DNA of 46,646 nucleotides from Xenococcus sp. PCC 7305 (GCF_000332055.1 NZ_ALVZ01000225.1:47173-93818); one strand, 5' to 3'; shown: positions 8,301-14,862, numbered from the stretch's first letter. Notes: generated by a model from the letters alone, not told the origin. Numbers and translations: made by a program.

Positions 8301-10585
8301 TCCTTGATCATCCCCTGAGTTACGTTTGAAGCGTTCAACCCCAGCTTCTTAAGAACTATCTTTACCTTCGGCAAATCTGATTCTAGTTTTTTGAAGAAAG
8401 CAGCATCCCCTTCAAATTCCGCCTCATCAACTCCTTTGCGAACATTATTGATTAGCTGCTGATATTGCCTAAGCTCACCTGGAATGCCCTGGTTTAATTC
8501 TCTCTCAAACTTCTCAATATCTTGTCGCAGTGCCACAAAGGATTCTGCCGCTTTCCCTGTGATGCGAGTTCTTTGTTCAAACTGCTTCAGCCCTTCGATT
8601 ACCTGACGCGAAGCCCCTTCCATTGCCAGCTTAATAGAGTCATTGGCAATCTCTTTGATTTTTTTCTGAGTGACCCTAACCTGCTTCATCCCATCGCCTT
8701 CTCCTAGGGCAAAATCACGGAATTCAGCAGTCTTAAAATAATGGCCTAAATCATGACCCGTAAGCCCTTTCATGCTTTGGGAAACCTTGGGGTTCCTCCT
8801 CGTAGCCTCTGGAGCTACGAATCCTAGCTTAGAGTAGAGCTGAGCAACTTCACGACCCAATTTTTCAGCGTCATTAACTCCCAAAAAAGCTTCATAGTTT
8901 GACGATCGCGACGCTTTACCCTTGAAACTAGGAGTCCCAAAACCTGCTCCCTGAACGCGATCGCCATACCCTAGCTTGTTGAGAATTTGAACAGCTTCCT
9001 CAGCAGCAAAGCCCCCGCCAGATTCAGCAATAAGCTTGACTTTAATCGTAGGATTCTTTTCTAGAGCTGCGATCGCTTGAGCTGAAATTTCTTCGGCGTC
9101 ACGGGAAAACCCTCGAACATTGGGGCGCAATATAGCCGCAGGTACAGCCAAGTTTTTAGGTAAACCTCCCTTGTAGATATCAGGATTTTGCAGCCCAACC
9201 GCTTTTCTCTTGCCAAACTTCCCAACTTGTTCAAGTTGCTTATTAATTTCGATTGCCCTTAAAACTCCAGAGTTGGCAGTATCAGCATAGCCGCCAACTA
9301 CAATCAAAAGCTCTTCAAGAGAATCATCAACAGCCCCTAAAACATTTTTGTATTGAGATGCAATATTTTTAACTCTATTGGGCGCTTGCTTAGTTTTTTG
9401 AGCAGCCAATTCCTCGGCCCTAGTTAAAACTGCCCCCAGTCTTTCGTCTTGAATTCGGTCTTTTCTTTCCCCCAGTGGTTTATCTAAAGCTCTGCTCACC
9501 CCGCGAGCTGCTGAGCCAACAGTCTGGGTCTGCAAAAGGGTTGCTAGATACTGATCACCACTTAACCCCAAAACCTTGATAACGTCCTTAAGCGAAGACA
9601 TCTTTTGAGCTGTCAGGGCAACTTCGTCGCGAAAAACTCCAAAGCTTTTGGTTGCCGACTCTTTAAAGCGAGTGCCAATTTGCTCAATGCTATCGGCACC
9701 GGCAGAAGCATCGGCAATCCCCACGAGTAAGCTATTCACCAACTTGGAAACCTTTTGCGTCCCGCCGCTAGCTTCATTTAGCTTCCCCGCAAAGCTTTTT
9801 AAGTCTGTAATGATCAAGTTTGTCGAGGGCAGGATAGATTTAAGAGTCCTCTCGATTATCTTGGGGTCGAACCCAAACTCTGTAACTGCAACATTTTTAG
9901 CCGCCCTCAACCCAGCATCGATAACCGCGCCCTTAATGGTGTTGCCAAGGCTAACCGGAGATTCTTGGCGAATTGTCTTTTGGGTCTGGCGCTGCCCCTT
10001 GACTACTTGCTTTAGGCTTGCGCTTTGTTTCCTAGCTTCTCGCACCAGGTCTTTCTTGACCGCATTGCCACCCCGCCCCGAATCAACATCCATCTGGTAT
10101 TGAAACTTGCCAGACTTTAGTCGAGAAACGATGCTATCTAGCCTATTAATCCCGCCAAAAGTAACTTCAGGATCGATCCGAAACTGCGATCGCGCCCTAA
10201 TCTCTTCAATTTGCCGCGAGAGCCTATCAACGTCAACAAAGCCAACATCAGGAACAACTTTAAACCTAGCCTTTTCTCGGATCTCATCAACTTGAGCCTC
10301 TAGTTGATTTGCTTCCTTAAAATCAACCTGGGGCAAAACAGCGAAGCGCGATCGCTCCATAATGCGCTCAAGCTGCAATTCAAGCTTGTCAACATATCTT
10401 GTCTCAACAACAGGCTTAACATTCCAGCCAAAGTTAACTTTCTTTAGTTGGGTAATTTTGGCGTCAATTTCTTTGGTCGAGAAACTAACAGGAACAGCAA
10501 CAGGCTTGACTCCTGATGCGATCGCCTGTAACTGCTTTTCGGCTTTTTTAGTACTAAGCTTGAGGTCGGCAGATATATTAATCAT
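2381..10585 (-). CDS. Giant tail tape measure protein with embedded alpha/beta-hydrolase-like domain
   Basis: The 2,734 residues set tail length and are expected inside the tail tube before DNA ejection. In order: three tandem ~27-residue units (about residues 50-140; LERIMERSRFAVLPQVDF, VDEIREKARFKVVPDVGF, IEEIRARSQFRIDPEVTF); a hydrolase-like domain at about 470-620 with nucleophile elbow IAESGGG (S522), GVNDAEKL (D572) and GHDLGHYF (H611); hydrophobic segments around 1030-1130; a classical tape-measure N-terminal-type domain near 1600-1860 (RTQVRFEQLETSINFITGSA, GGTLQLEEIRQLGES); then long charged coiled coils to about 2600. It follows a chaperone-like gene as in most siphoviruses. At roughly 1.5 Å per residue the full length would span about 400 nm. 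No large frameshift is visible. Confidence 0.93.
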   Translation of the reverse strand: MINISADLKLSTKKAEKQLQAIASGVKPVAVPVSFSTKEIDAKITQLKKVNFGWNVKPVVETRYVDKLELQLERIMERSRFAVLPQVDFKEANQLEAQVDEIREKARFKVVPDVGFVDVDRLSRQIEEIRARSQFRIDPEVTFGGINRLDSIVSRLKSGKFQYQMDVDSGRGGNAVKKDLVREARKQSASLKQVVKGQRQTQKTIRQESPVSLGNTIKGAVIDAGLRAAKNVAVTEFGFDPKIIERTLKSILPSTNLIITDLKSFAGKLNEASGGTQKVSKLVNSLLVGIADASAGADSIEQIGTRFKESATKSFGVFRDEVALTAQKMSSLKDVIKVLGLSGDQYLATLLQTQTVGSAARGVSRALDKPLGERKDRIQDERLGAVLTRAEELAAQKTKQAPNRVKNIASQYKNVLGAVDDSLEELLIVVGGYADTANSGVLRAIEINKQLEQVGKFGKRKAVGLQNPDIYKGGLPKNLAVPAAILRPNVRGFSRDAEEISAQAIAALEKNPTIKVKLIAESGGGFAAEEAVQILNKLGYGDRVQGAGFGTPSFKGKASRSSNYEAFLGVNDAEKLGREVAQLYSKLGFVAPEATRRNPKVSQSMKGLTGHDLGHYFKTAEFRDFALGEGDGMKQVRVTQKKIKEIANDSIKLAMEGASRQVIEGLKQFEQRTRITGKAAESFVALRQDIEKFERELNQGIPGELRQYQQLINNVRKGVDEAEFEGDAAFFKKLESDLPKVKIVLKKLGLNASNVTQGMIKEVEKNLAQLKSQLPKTKSPELLKAGYIRRKTDALLNTLADAKPQDAIDTITAIEPEIKKYLSQVRELKDDSADKKRIQAGLESQLKAIKTARKLALLSVEFDFKELVADPKKYIALLKDASIAKTKESIQSNSLKFANQVQAKAKGAIDGTIATVRDRIFEALNIIEGKAISGGTSSGALKPSSSAITKVGGAGQAVLYRAIADIVATGKGSYQALETIEKGLFELVPLLKVGKGAVQTAAPVIGGVAIASQVPELAALAKMSAHEIAVVIEPLITALRASSAGALGNLAGNIPGVGFASKAAIQMLLNNNVLTPQIAQGAGFLTAYGALGGGAGALARTGTKLAAKKTFQALPQGLQEQMSPEAIVAFDSLVKQRQGEIKSLASGLNKQIAALKASSTEGSAQKLLTGYQQLTTEIKELEAATKANDALALKSTRDRVKELKGVQKAIAKSIQKAQPKLQVIASNAIDSIFSVKVTPLAEGDVSQATLKSAIAEYKNKVIAYRRQIEKKILSGKVTPEELKAGEELAKRGQALATTLKGQRGFGKEARSLSGASGTLGRKVAGLRNESVAVGEEVVNGILEGSNQKLVQVFAQGKVLGKNLLAGFKKELKIKSPSGEFRDQMSEVAAGTEQGVSRELNRVANQGRRIGQAIAQGARQGMSNVNFTDTGFEQARRLSQEAFLYSKQVKNRATVVDAGISGNEKKLKLLIRYEKELKLLARSASEASRERINLVAERIRQQKAAAKGRIKELKEEQKRGKSRIRELHSLIVLNQRLQQAIAAQDPQKVQQLSQSINVLMNRLNARPSNNLSRGLGGIERRLESIRRIAGRTFKAIVGFATLSLSSNLRFGLQRIAREAVRTQVRFEQLETSINFITGSAAEGTKALNFARKEAQRLRVNLDTALRGFSLLSAAAKDSPLEKDTQKMFRVINQVARVYGLSAQHLEGIYRALQQSISGGTLQLEEIRQLGESGGIPGVFRIIADAIGVSQKELKKLVSSGQVFTEDVLPDIIDQLDRVTRGGVAAATQTAGAALQGLQTQWVEFQVAVGKEIKPVSVAGFNFLADAIALVRKNLGLVGPVFKAFTAFIITLFLPSLLSLGKLIKGFVVKAFNALLKSSVANTAGLTAMGKAARLTAAALKTLIILEGISQLIGLMVKLKNTNIDTKNSVEQIKEAYRDLKEFQAAELADQGQPTQLLDAEIVKENVAKIKGELSLAQKVLDGFINFSNNAPITKLIGFELNTFDEATIEDQRTKFLEAVSFAKDGEFARLKFQVEVGLDEIETDKLKKSRDGLELAIAGLEKIDVTEVADLKLKRRVLSDQKEVLEEYNRELSVRKDRTLTLTKIDLARKKIVDAASEEEKQALNEIDRRILASGDLKQKTEAEKLKIAKTRIDKELKAERKALKDLLSLQKEKGTDEATGLPLGLNDKQRKEYVKRRDRLRELERESVENSVAIAQKEQEEKLAIYDDYLKKLNEKVEESTSLVSLGEKERLLEIQKLVNDGLVTTQQAENLKGKATSDRIKGELEAEKEKLEELESTLEEEKELRDEQVDDIKDARNKVLDLTLQNLQQEQQAEERAINAMTNARNKYYSGVEASLGRIEQLRQQEAQLESDRASILQQEADLELQGLNRAVEIRKQLSSDDVTPNQRRDLLRELNRLGIKGRTDELSLLKKIRDREQELAKIKRETLDKQQARERESLEIEERKLEIAAIRGKLEADKGLIEAEKEVASTETAIAEAETDDELRQATELNKLANKSLDLAKEEVDLADQQLDKLDEIIQKKRDNLKLSQDTTRKEQGFTQDQEKSQGEQRRTGTRAEQRKREGRVGDRDLTIQERVDRRIEREKAENEELTDDEVRELEDRYRREERTRNRSLSRSSGTGRFKTVTPRGEIKIPTIPSTRTVPRGLDSVKSQGSNLILSALRDINNKIGKAKTVVNQTNNNQFVNKFESPDDERVLRKVRSDMLEVVRGVEI

Positions 10586-10594
10586 CTTTTAGGG

Positions 10595-11086
10595 TTATTG
10601 GTTTTTAAGCTCGGCCAGTTCTTTTTTAAGAGCAGCAACTTCATCAAGGGGTACGGTTGGCTGGACTTGAGATTTTAGTTCTGCAATCTCTTTTTTTAGT
10701 TGCTCAAACTCGTCGTCCGTCATATCGTCATCCGCAAGATCCTTGAGCATTTTTTGGTACTTTGCGATCGCCTCACTATCTTCTCTTTCCTTAGCTTGAG
10801 ATAACCTCATCTCGGCAAAATAACGGCTCAGCTCCGCCGTTATCTGACTCACCTCTTCCATGTCTAGAAGCAAGACATACTTCCCTTCTGCGATCTTCTT
10901 GATTAGGTTATCGGGCAAGCCTGGCAGGATGACTTCTTTAAGAACAAACCCAATATCATTTTGAGCTTGAATTCCAAAGTCAAGGCTCGCTGTGCTAATT
11001 AAAAATTGCTGGAGTACCCCAATATGAAGGTTGCTAAATTCTTGGATTTCGTAATCTTTGCCGCGAATATTAAGAGTTTTTTGCAT
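10595..11086 (-). CDS. Probable tail assembly chaperone
   Basis: This 163-residue acidic protein has an N-terminal globular part (MQKTLNIRGKDYEIQEFSNL, typical of a short beta-rich opening) and a charged helical C-terminus with two similar segments (LKKEIAELKSQ, LKKELAELKNQ). It ends 9 bp before the tape measure start and overlaps the upstream gene by 17 bp. In siphoviruses this slot is taken by the tail assembly chaperone (gpG type) that coats the tape measure protein before tube assembly. The assignment is by position and size, not by a signature motif. No slippery site and extended frame of the gpG-T kind was seen. Confidence 0.55.
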   Translation of the reverse strand: MQKTLNIRGKDYEIQEFSNLHIGVLQQFLISTASLDFGIQAQNDIGFVLKEVILPGLPDNLIKKIAEGKYVLLLDMEEVSQITAELSRYFAEMRLSQAKEREDSEAIAKYQKMLKDLADDDMTDDEFEQLKKEIAELKSQVQPTVPLDEVAALKKELAELKNQ

Positions 11087-11600
11087 CGAATTTTTTAGAT
11101 AGGTTTTGAGTGATAGTTTTCTGAGCTTGCTCTATTCTTGCGCCTGGCTTGGGAGTACCATCAAGATTAAGATCTAAGAAGTTTTCTTGATTTTGATAGC
11201 GTCGAGTTCCTCTCTTGGCGATGGTCTTACTAATTGCGATCGCGACACCTAATGCCCGTTTCCCCGAAGCGATACCCTTGGCTTTGACCCAATCTTCCAA
11301 TGGTGCGATCGGTGGAGTGGCTCCTGGACCCCTTCCTGCAACTCGGTTAATAGCGCGATCGCTTGTGTTAATAATGACTGCGTTAATCGCAAAAGTAGAA
11401 GACCCTCGACGAGGGGCAATTACATCCCAGCCTCCCTTAAGATCTTTCGTCGCCCCCACATAACTTTCTTGCTGCCACTCGTCAGCAACATCCAACAACT
11501 CATCAACATAGGCATCATAAAGCCCTTGCTTCATTGCCTGATCAGCTAAGTAGCCAGGGTTAACTGAGACTTTAATCTTGAGGTTTCCGCTAATTGCCAT
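11070..11600 (-). CDS. HK97 gp10-like head-tail/tail completion protein
   Basis: The start is taken at ATG 11600 (MAISGNLKIKVSVNPGYL); an in-frame ATG at 11642 would add 14 residues lying in probable promoter DNA. The 176-residue product has features seen in gp10-like minor tail or head-tail joining proteins: a helical N-terminus (LLDVADEWQQESYVGATKDLKGGW), an IAPRRGSSTFAINAVIINTS beta segment, and a basic GRGPGATPPIAPLEDWVKAKG region. It sits between the tail tube and chaperone genes. The assignment is moderate; these proteins are poorly conserved. Confidence 0.5.
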   Translation of the reverse strand: MAISGNLKIKVSVNPGYLADQAMKQGLYDAYVDELLDVADEWQQESYVGATKDLKGGWDVIAPRRGSSTFAINAVIINTSDRAINRVAGRGPGATPPIAPLEDWVKAKGIASGKRALGVAIAISKTIAKRGTRRYQNQENFLDLNLDGTPKPGARIEQAQKTITQNLSKKFDAKNS

Positions 11601-11643
11601 TATGCAAAAGATAGAATGATCTAAGTTTAGCTTAGCGATCAAC

Positions 11644-12303
11644 TTGTTTCTTCATCTAAATTCTGCCAAAAAACATTACTTAATTGATTCGACCTATCAT
11701 TCGAGATTTGCCAAGCTTCACCAATGGTGGGCCAAGTTACCAGAAATCATCGAAACTTTTGGCCCCGACTCTCTTGAGGCATCTTTCGCTCTAGATAACC
11801 TGGGGGAATTGGCAAACCTAGATTTTAAATTATCGGAATTGCCGCCAGAAGAGCTAAACGAAGCTCTAGAAAAGATTGCAAGCGCTAATTTTCAATTTAA
11901 AGAAGAAGAACCAGAGGGCGCACCCACAAAAAAACCCCAAGAACCCCTCTCGATAGAAGATTATCAATCCCAGTTAACAGTAGATCTAGTCAACTCTGGG
12001 CTATGCCCTGACCTAAGAGCTGCGATCGCGATTTCAGATATCACGCCCCATAAGCTTTTAGAGGGTTATATTAAGGCTCGCTTGAATTTCCTCAACCGCG
12101 ACCAGATAAACAACGAAGAAGCTGCCGAGAGTCTCATGCAAGAGCTCAAAGATGGCAGCTTCTTTGGTAAGGCAGAAAAAGGGAAAGATCCCTTTAGGGA
12201 CGGCGTACTTCAAGCGATGAATATCAGGCCCCCCAAGGCAGCTCAGGCTAAACCAAAGCTCGAAGGGATGCCAGACTCAGTCAAGAAGGCGCTAGGCCTT
12301 TAA
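11644..12303 (+). CDS. Unknown acidic protein, reversed inside the tail operon
   Basis: This frame of 219 codons is open with no ATG near its start; the only early start is TTG 11644, and no Shine-Dalgarno precedes it. The protein is acidic and mostly helical (SLEASFALDNLGELANLDFK, LPPEELNEALEKI), with a proline-rich linker near residue 95 and a basic C-terminal tail. No competing minus-strand frame exists, so coding on this strand looks real. It is divergent from the gp10-like gene and overlaps the next minus-strand gene by 12 bp at the 3' end. Function unknown. A gene reversed inside a tail morphogenesis block is unusual. Confidence 0.6.
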   Translation: MFLHLNSAKKHYLIDSTYHSRFAKLHQWWAKLPEIIETFGPDSLEASFALDNLGELANLDFKLSELPPEELNEALEKIASANFQFKEEEPEGAPTKKPQEPLSIEDYQSQLTVDLVNSGLCPDLRAAIAISDITPHKLLEGYIKARLNFLNRDQINNEEAAESLMQELKDGSFFGKAEKGKDPFRDGVLQAMNIRPPKAAQAKPKLEGMPDSVKKALGL

Positions 12304-12570
12304 TATTTCGTGGTCGAGTCGAGATCTGCCGCTTTTAGTGTAAGCGATCAGATCTTTCCCTTTCTTGTCTGGGCGATCGCAAGTCACGACTTTTAATCCA
12401 GACTTAGCGTATCCAGTAAAGCGATCGCGAAGCTCTTCGGGCAGCTTTTGGCAATCTTCAGCGCTCATCACCTTGGGTTCTGACTTCGCTTCGGTTTTAG
12501 GCGTTTCAGCTTTAACCGCTTCGGTCTTAGTTGCCTTAGTTGCAACTTTAGATTCAATTGTTTCAGACAT
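12292..12570 (-). CDS. Small Lys/Glu/Thr-rich phage protein
   Basis: This 92-residue protein has a low-complexity N-terminal half rich in K, A, T and E (residues 1-35) and a compact C-terminal half (ELRDRFTGYAKSGLKVVTCDRPDKK). It lies directly downstream of the tail tube gene, separated by a heptanucleotide repeat, and converges with the gene at 11644. It was not recognised as a known family. The position suggests a minor structural or assembly protein. Confidence 0.6.
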   Translation of the reverse strand: MSETIESKVATKATKTEAVKAETPKTEAKSEPKVMSAEDCQKLPEELRDRFTGYAKSGLKVVTCDRPDKKGKDLIAYTKSGRSRLDHEILKA

Positions 12571-12571
12571 A

Positions 12572-12605
12572 ACTTCCTACTTCCTACTTCCTACTTTTTA
12601 CTTTA
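12572..12605. repeat. Heptanucleotide STRR (ACTTCCT)n
   Basis: About five tandem 7-nt units of ACTTCCT with a degenerate last unit (ACTTTTT). It fills the whole spacer between the tail tube gene and the 92-residue gene. Such short tandem repeats are typical of filamentous cyanobacterial genomes. Confidence 0.85.
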
Positions 12606-12606
12606 A

Positions 12607-13359
12607 TTAAGCGGCATCAAAGAATACATAAGGCACGGAAAAGCCAGCGGGAAGCAAGCATCTAAACTCACGGGTAAATTCATCCGCGCCAGGGTCAAAG
12701 TTTACGCCGTTCAAAGAAGTTGCTCTGGGAATCCATAAACGCTTATCTGCAAAACGAGTCCCGCAAACTTTCATAAATAGTTCTACGTTGGCATAGGGGG
12801 TATAATTGGTATTTCCCCCAGTGATCTCAACTGTTGATTCAGTAGTTCGATAATAGACCACAGCCACTTTGCCGTTATAGCTGGCGTCAACCGTAATCGT
12901 GTCTGCTGTAACCTCAAAGTTTGTCGCGTCAATTGTACCGCCGCTAGCCTGGAAAGCCAGACTAATATTGCCTGGAGCCAAGGCATCAAGGATGACAACA
13001 CTAACGTTTGCTTGATCAACAAGCAGCCCTGTGACGGTCAAAGCTCCTCCTGCTATTGTCCCGCTAACCAAAGTTGGCAATTCAATGCTGGCTGAAGTTT
13101 GCCGTCTGTTGTTGAAAAGAATCCAGTTAATTGCCTCTTCGTCAAGGATCTGAGTTCCCATATTGCAAGTGAATTCAGAGTCTTTATCGGCAACGTCAAG
13201 ATCTCGCAATGGAGTACAATCGGTCTCCGAATGCCCCTTAGATACATCAACAGTTCTTTCCTCTGTCAGGGTACAAGTAAAAGCAGGCGACAGGTACATT
13301 GAGCCATCGACAGGATCTCTCGCGCCGATTACTCCAACGCCCGTAATATTATTTGGCAT
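12607..13359 (-). CDS. Probable major tail tube protein
   Basis: This 250-residue beta-rich protein has ITGVGVIGARDPVDGSMYL at the N-terminus and few charged runs. Its central segment, rich in Gly, Thr, Val and Ala (SGTIAGGALTVTGLLVD), looks like an inserted Ig-like or beta-sandwich domain. The C-terminal half (YTPYANVELFMKVCG; EFTREFRCLLPAGFSVPYVFF) is compatible with a tail-tube fold. It is the only protein of suitable size and composition upstream of the chaperone and tape measure genes, where the tail tube gene normally lies. A perfect inverted repeat abuts its start codon. Confidence 0.65.
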   Translation of the reverse strand: MPNNITGVGVIGARDPVDGSMYLSPAFTCTLTEERTVDVSKGHSETDCTPLRDLDVADKDSEFTCNMGTQILDEEAINWILFNNRRQTSASIELPTLVSGTIAGGALTVTGLLVDQANVSVVILDALAPGNISLAFQASGGTIDATNFEVTADTITVDASYNGKVAVVYYRTTESTVEITGGNTNYTPYANVELFMKVCGTRFADKRLWIPRATSLNGVNFDPGADEFTREFRCLLPAGFSVPYVFFDAA

Positions 13360-13360
13360 A

Positions 13361-13395
13361 GCTAGTCACTCACTATCAATTCGGTAGTGACTAGC
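13361..13395. promoter_or_regulatory. 10-bp perfect inverted repeat, operator or leader hairpin
   Basis: GCTAGTCACT (13361-13370) and AGTGACTAGC (13386-13395) are perfect inverted repeats 15 nt apart. They start 1 bp upstream of the tail tube ATG. A third half-site, GTGACTA, lies at 13431-13437, near the start of the divergent XRE gene. Three related half-sites in one divergent intergenic region suggest an operator for that XRE protein. In the tail-tube transcript the repeat would also fold into a hairpin at the start codon. Confidence 0.55.
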
Positions 13396-13450
13396 AATCT
13401 AAAGGCGATCGCAGCTAGAATTTAAAAATCGTGACTAATGGTCAAATCCT

Positions 13451-13726
13451 TTGACAGCTAGGCAATTATCGACGCCAAATATCCATAAAATAATTGGAGC
13501 TAGAATTCGTTTGGCGAGGACATCAAAATTTTTATACCAAACAACGCTTGCTGAAGAAATCGGAGTATCGTCTTCTTATTTGAGCAAGATTGAGTCTGGC
13601 GATCGCGTGTTATCTGCGGCCTTGATGTGCAAAATTGCGATCGCCCTGGGAGTTAGCGAGGCAAGTTTAAATCCCTATCGCAGTATCGACAGTTGGGGAA
13701 CGCCTCAACTTCCGATCAGAGATTAG
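13451..13726 (+). CDS. XRE-family (Cro/CI-type) transcription regulator
   Basis: This 91-residue protein has a clear helix-turn-helix: ARIRLARTSKFLYQTTLAEE, IGVSSSYLSKIESGDR, and CKIAIALGVSEASL (about residues 17-75). The frame starts with TTG 13451; no ATG lies upstream of the domain. It is divergent from the tail tube gene across repeated GTGACTA half-sites, so it may repress its own promoter and the tail-tube promoter. Its 3' end overlaps a 43-codon minus-strand gene by 11 bp. A single XRE gene inside a late tail block is not standard for siphoviruses. Confidence 0.8.
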   Translation: MTARQLSTPNIHKIIGARIRLARTSKFLYQTTLAEEIGVSSSYLSKIESGDRVLSAALMCKIAIALGVSEASLNPYRSIDSWGTPQLPIRD

Positions 13727-13847
13727 CGATCGCCACCTCGTAGGCTTGTTGTTCCTCCTCTGTCCAGTCTTCGAATTCCTGAATGTCTTCAAGCAACGCT
13801 TCGTAGCGAAGAGCTTCTTTTTTCCAGTCAATATTCTGCTCTTCCAT
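13716..13847 (-). CDS. 43-residue acidic protein
   Basis: ATG 13847 is preceded by a good ribosome binding site (AGGGAG, 8 nt before the start). It encodes a 43-residue, very acidic, helical protein beginning MEEQNIDWKKEALRYEALLE and including WTEEEQQAYEVAIANL. It lies between the 164-residue gene and the tail tube gene on the same strand, so it belongs to the tail operon. The family was not recognised. Its 3' end overlaps the XRE gene on the other strand. Confidence 0.6.
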   Translation of the reverse strand: MEEQNIDWKKEALRYEALLEDIQEFEDWTEEEQQAYEVAIANL

Positions 13848-13873
13848 CAAAAAAACTCCCTAGCCTGTTTCCT

Positions 13874-13903
13874 GCGGCCCGCGAAGCGGATCTCTCCCGC
13901 GAT
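13874..13903. repeat. Interspersed GCGAAGCGGATCTC palindrome
   Basis: GCGGCCCGCGAAGCGGATCT followed by CTCCCGCG is a GC-rich, partly palindromic unit. It recurs in reverse orientation at 16701-16735. Such units are widespread in cyanobacterial chromosomes and are out of place in most lytic phages. Confidence 0.6.
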
Positions 13904-13907
13904 TGCG

Positions 13908-14402
13908 TTAGAAAAAGCCCGCTCCTCCTCCCACTCCTGCGATCGCGCCTTGATCCTCCCAAAGTAAAAAGAAATGCACACATCCTGTTCCTCCAGTATC
14001 TTGGTTTTTGTTATATTCTTTGACGATAGACCGCTGAGGGTTCAAATGGATTCCCTTAAATAGTCCTTCGTAACCATCGCATTGCAATTTCTTGAGCGTT
14101 TCATTCTTGATCTGAGCCGCCCAATTATCGATCGCATCTAGTAATTCCAATAGAGTATCTTTGCTAATAGTCAATTTAATATGAATCTTGTAGCAAGTCT
14201 GATTGGTAGCCAGATTCATCGGATAATTGCGATCGCTTATCTCTTCATCAAGGAAGATAGCTCCACGAGGACTCATAGTTGAATCATGCTCAATTTGATA
14301 ATAGAGCCAATCAATATCAGGGTAAAACTGGGTCGTCTCTTGAGTTAAATACTCGGCCAATTTCTGTCTTATTTCTGGAGCTTTAGTTATAGGATCTGGC
14401 AT
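13908..14402 (-). CDS. Unknown phage protein, possible tail terminator/completion
   Basis: This 164-residue protein (MPDPITKAPEIRQKLAEYL...) has an N-terminal helix, a beta-rich middle (MNLATNQTCYKIHIKLTISK), a helix (LLELLDAIDNWAAQIKNETL) and a short Gly-rich tail (AIAGVGGGAGFF), part of which encodes a HIP1 octamer. Size and position upstream of the tail tube gene would suit a tail terminator, but no diagnostic motif is present. The gene is flanked by a heptanucleotide repeat on its 5' side. Confidence 0.55.
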   Translation of the reverse strand: MPDPITKAPEIRQKLAEYLTQETTQFYPDIDWLYYQIEHDSTMSPRGAIFLDEEISDRNYPMNLATNQTCYKIHIKLTISKDTLLELLDAIDNWAAQIKNETLKKLQCDGYEGLFKGIHLNPQRSIVKEYNKNQDTGGTGCVHFFLLWEDQGAIAGVGGGAGFF

Positions 14403-14407
14403 TTCTT

Positions 14408-14441
14408 AAAGTAGGAAGTAGGGAGTAGAAAGTAGGAAGTT
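14408..14441. repeat. Heptanucleotide STRR (AAGTAGG/AAGTAGA)n
   Basis: About five 7-nt units, the reverse complement of the TACTTYC repeats elsewhere. It lies between two same-strand genes and reaches the last two bases of the upstream gene's stop codon. Confidence 0.8.
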
Positions 14442-14862
14442 AAATTTCGCCGATCGCTTTTAAGACTTCTTTTCGTCTGCGGTCGGCGTCGCAATATTCC
14501 CAGATTTGCTCCAAGGTCGTCTCGCGATCGCAAAAGATGAAACTTTGCTGACCTTCTTTTTTAATTGGTCTTAAAGAAAACACCACATGAGCAAAATCTG
14601 TCAAGTCAAGTCCTAGATCTGTGCAGTGCGGGAACACAACATATTTTTGTTGATCAAAGCAAACAAAAGAGAAGTCAGTATGTTGTCCTGCTAGCCGAAT
14701 AAGTCGCTGAACGACTTCATCTTCGGGATGAAAATAGATATTTATAGTTTCTCTTTCTTTGATTTTGTCAAGCTTACAATAAGGAGCTTTTTCCCCTGTT
14801 TGTAAATCAACTATTACCCGTCCTATTTTAAGTGCGATCGCCTCAATACAGGCTAATGGCAT
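14440..14862 (-). CDS. Unknown phage protein (tail block)
   Basis: This 140-residue soluble protein (MPLACIEAIALKIGRVIVDLQTGEKAPYC...) mixes beta strands and helices (NIYFHPEDEVVQRLIRLAGQ; FSFVCFDQQKYVVFPHC; DRETTLEQIWEYCDADRRRKE). It contains five to six cysteines without a clear metal-site pattern. Upstream DNA contains ACTAAAAT followed by AGGGAG, a possible -10-like element and a usable ribosome binding site. The position in the tail block suggests an assembly or head-tail protein; the family is not recognised. Confidence 0.6.
   Translation of the reverse strand: MPLACIEAIALKIGRVIVDLQTGEKAPYCKLDKIKERETINIYFHPEDEVVQRLIRLAGQHTDFSFVCFDQQKYVVFPHCTDLGLDLTDFAHVVFSLRPIKKEGQQSFIFCDRETTLEQIWEYCDADRRRKEVLKAIGEI

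Noticed and set aside
2474-10592. Many plus-strand frames opposite the tape measure gene
   Set aside because: These are antisense shadows. They are rich in Ser, Leu and Arg as expected from reverse-reading Lys/Glu/Leu coiled-coil codons, and they lack start signals.
10595-11642. A gpG-T type programmed frameshift between chaperone genes
   Set aside because: No slippery heptamer with a long extended frame was found at the end of the 163-residue gene; the downstream gene is the tape measure itself.
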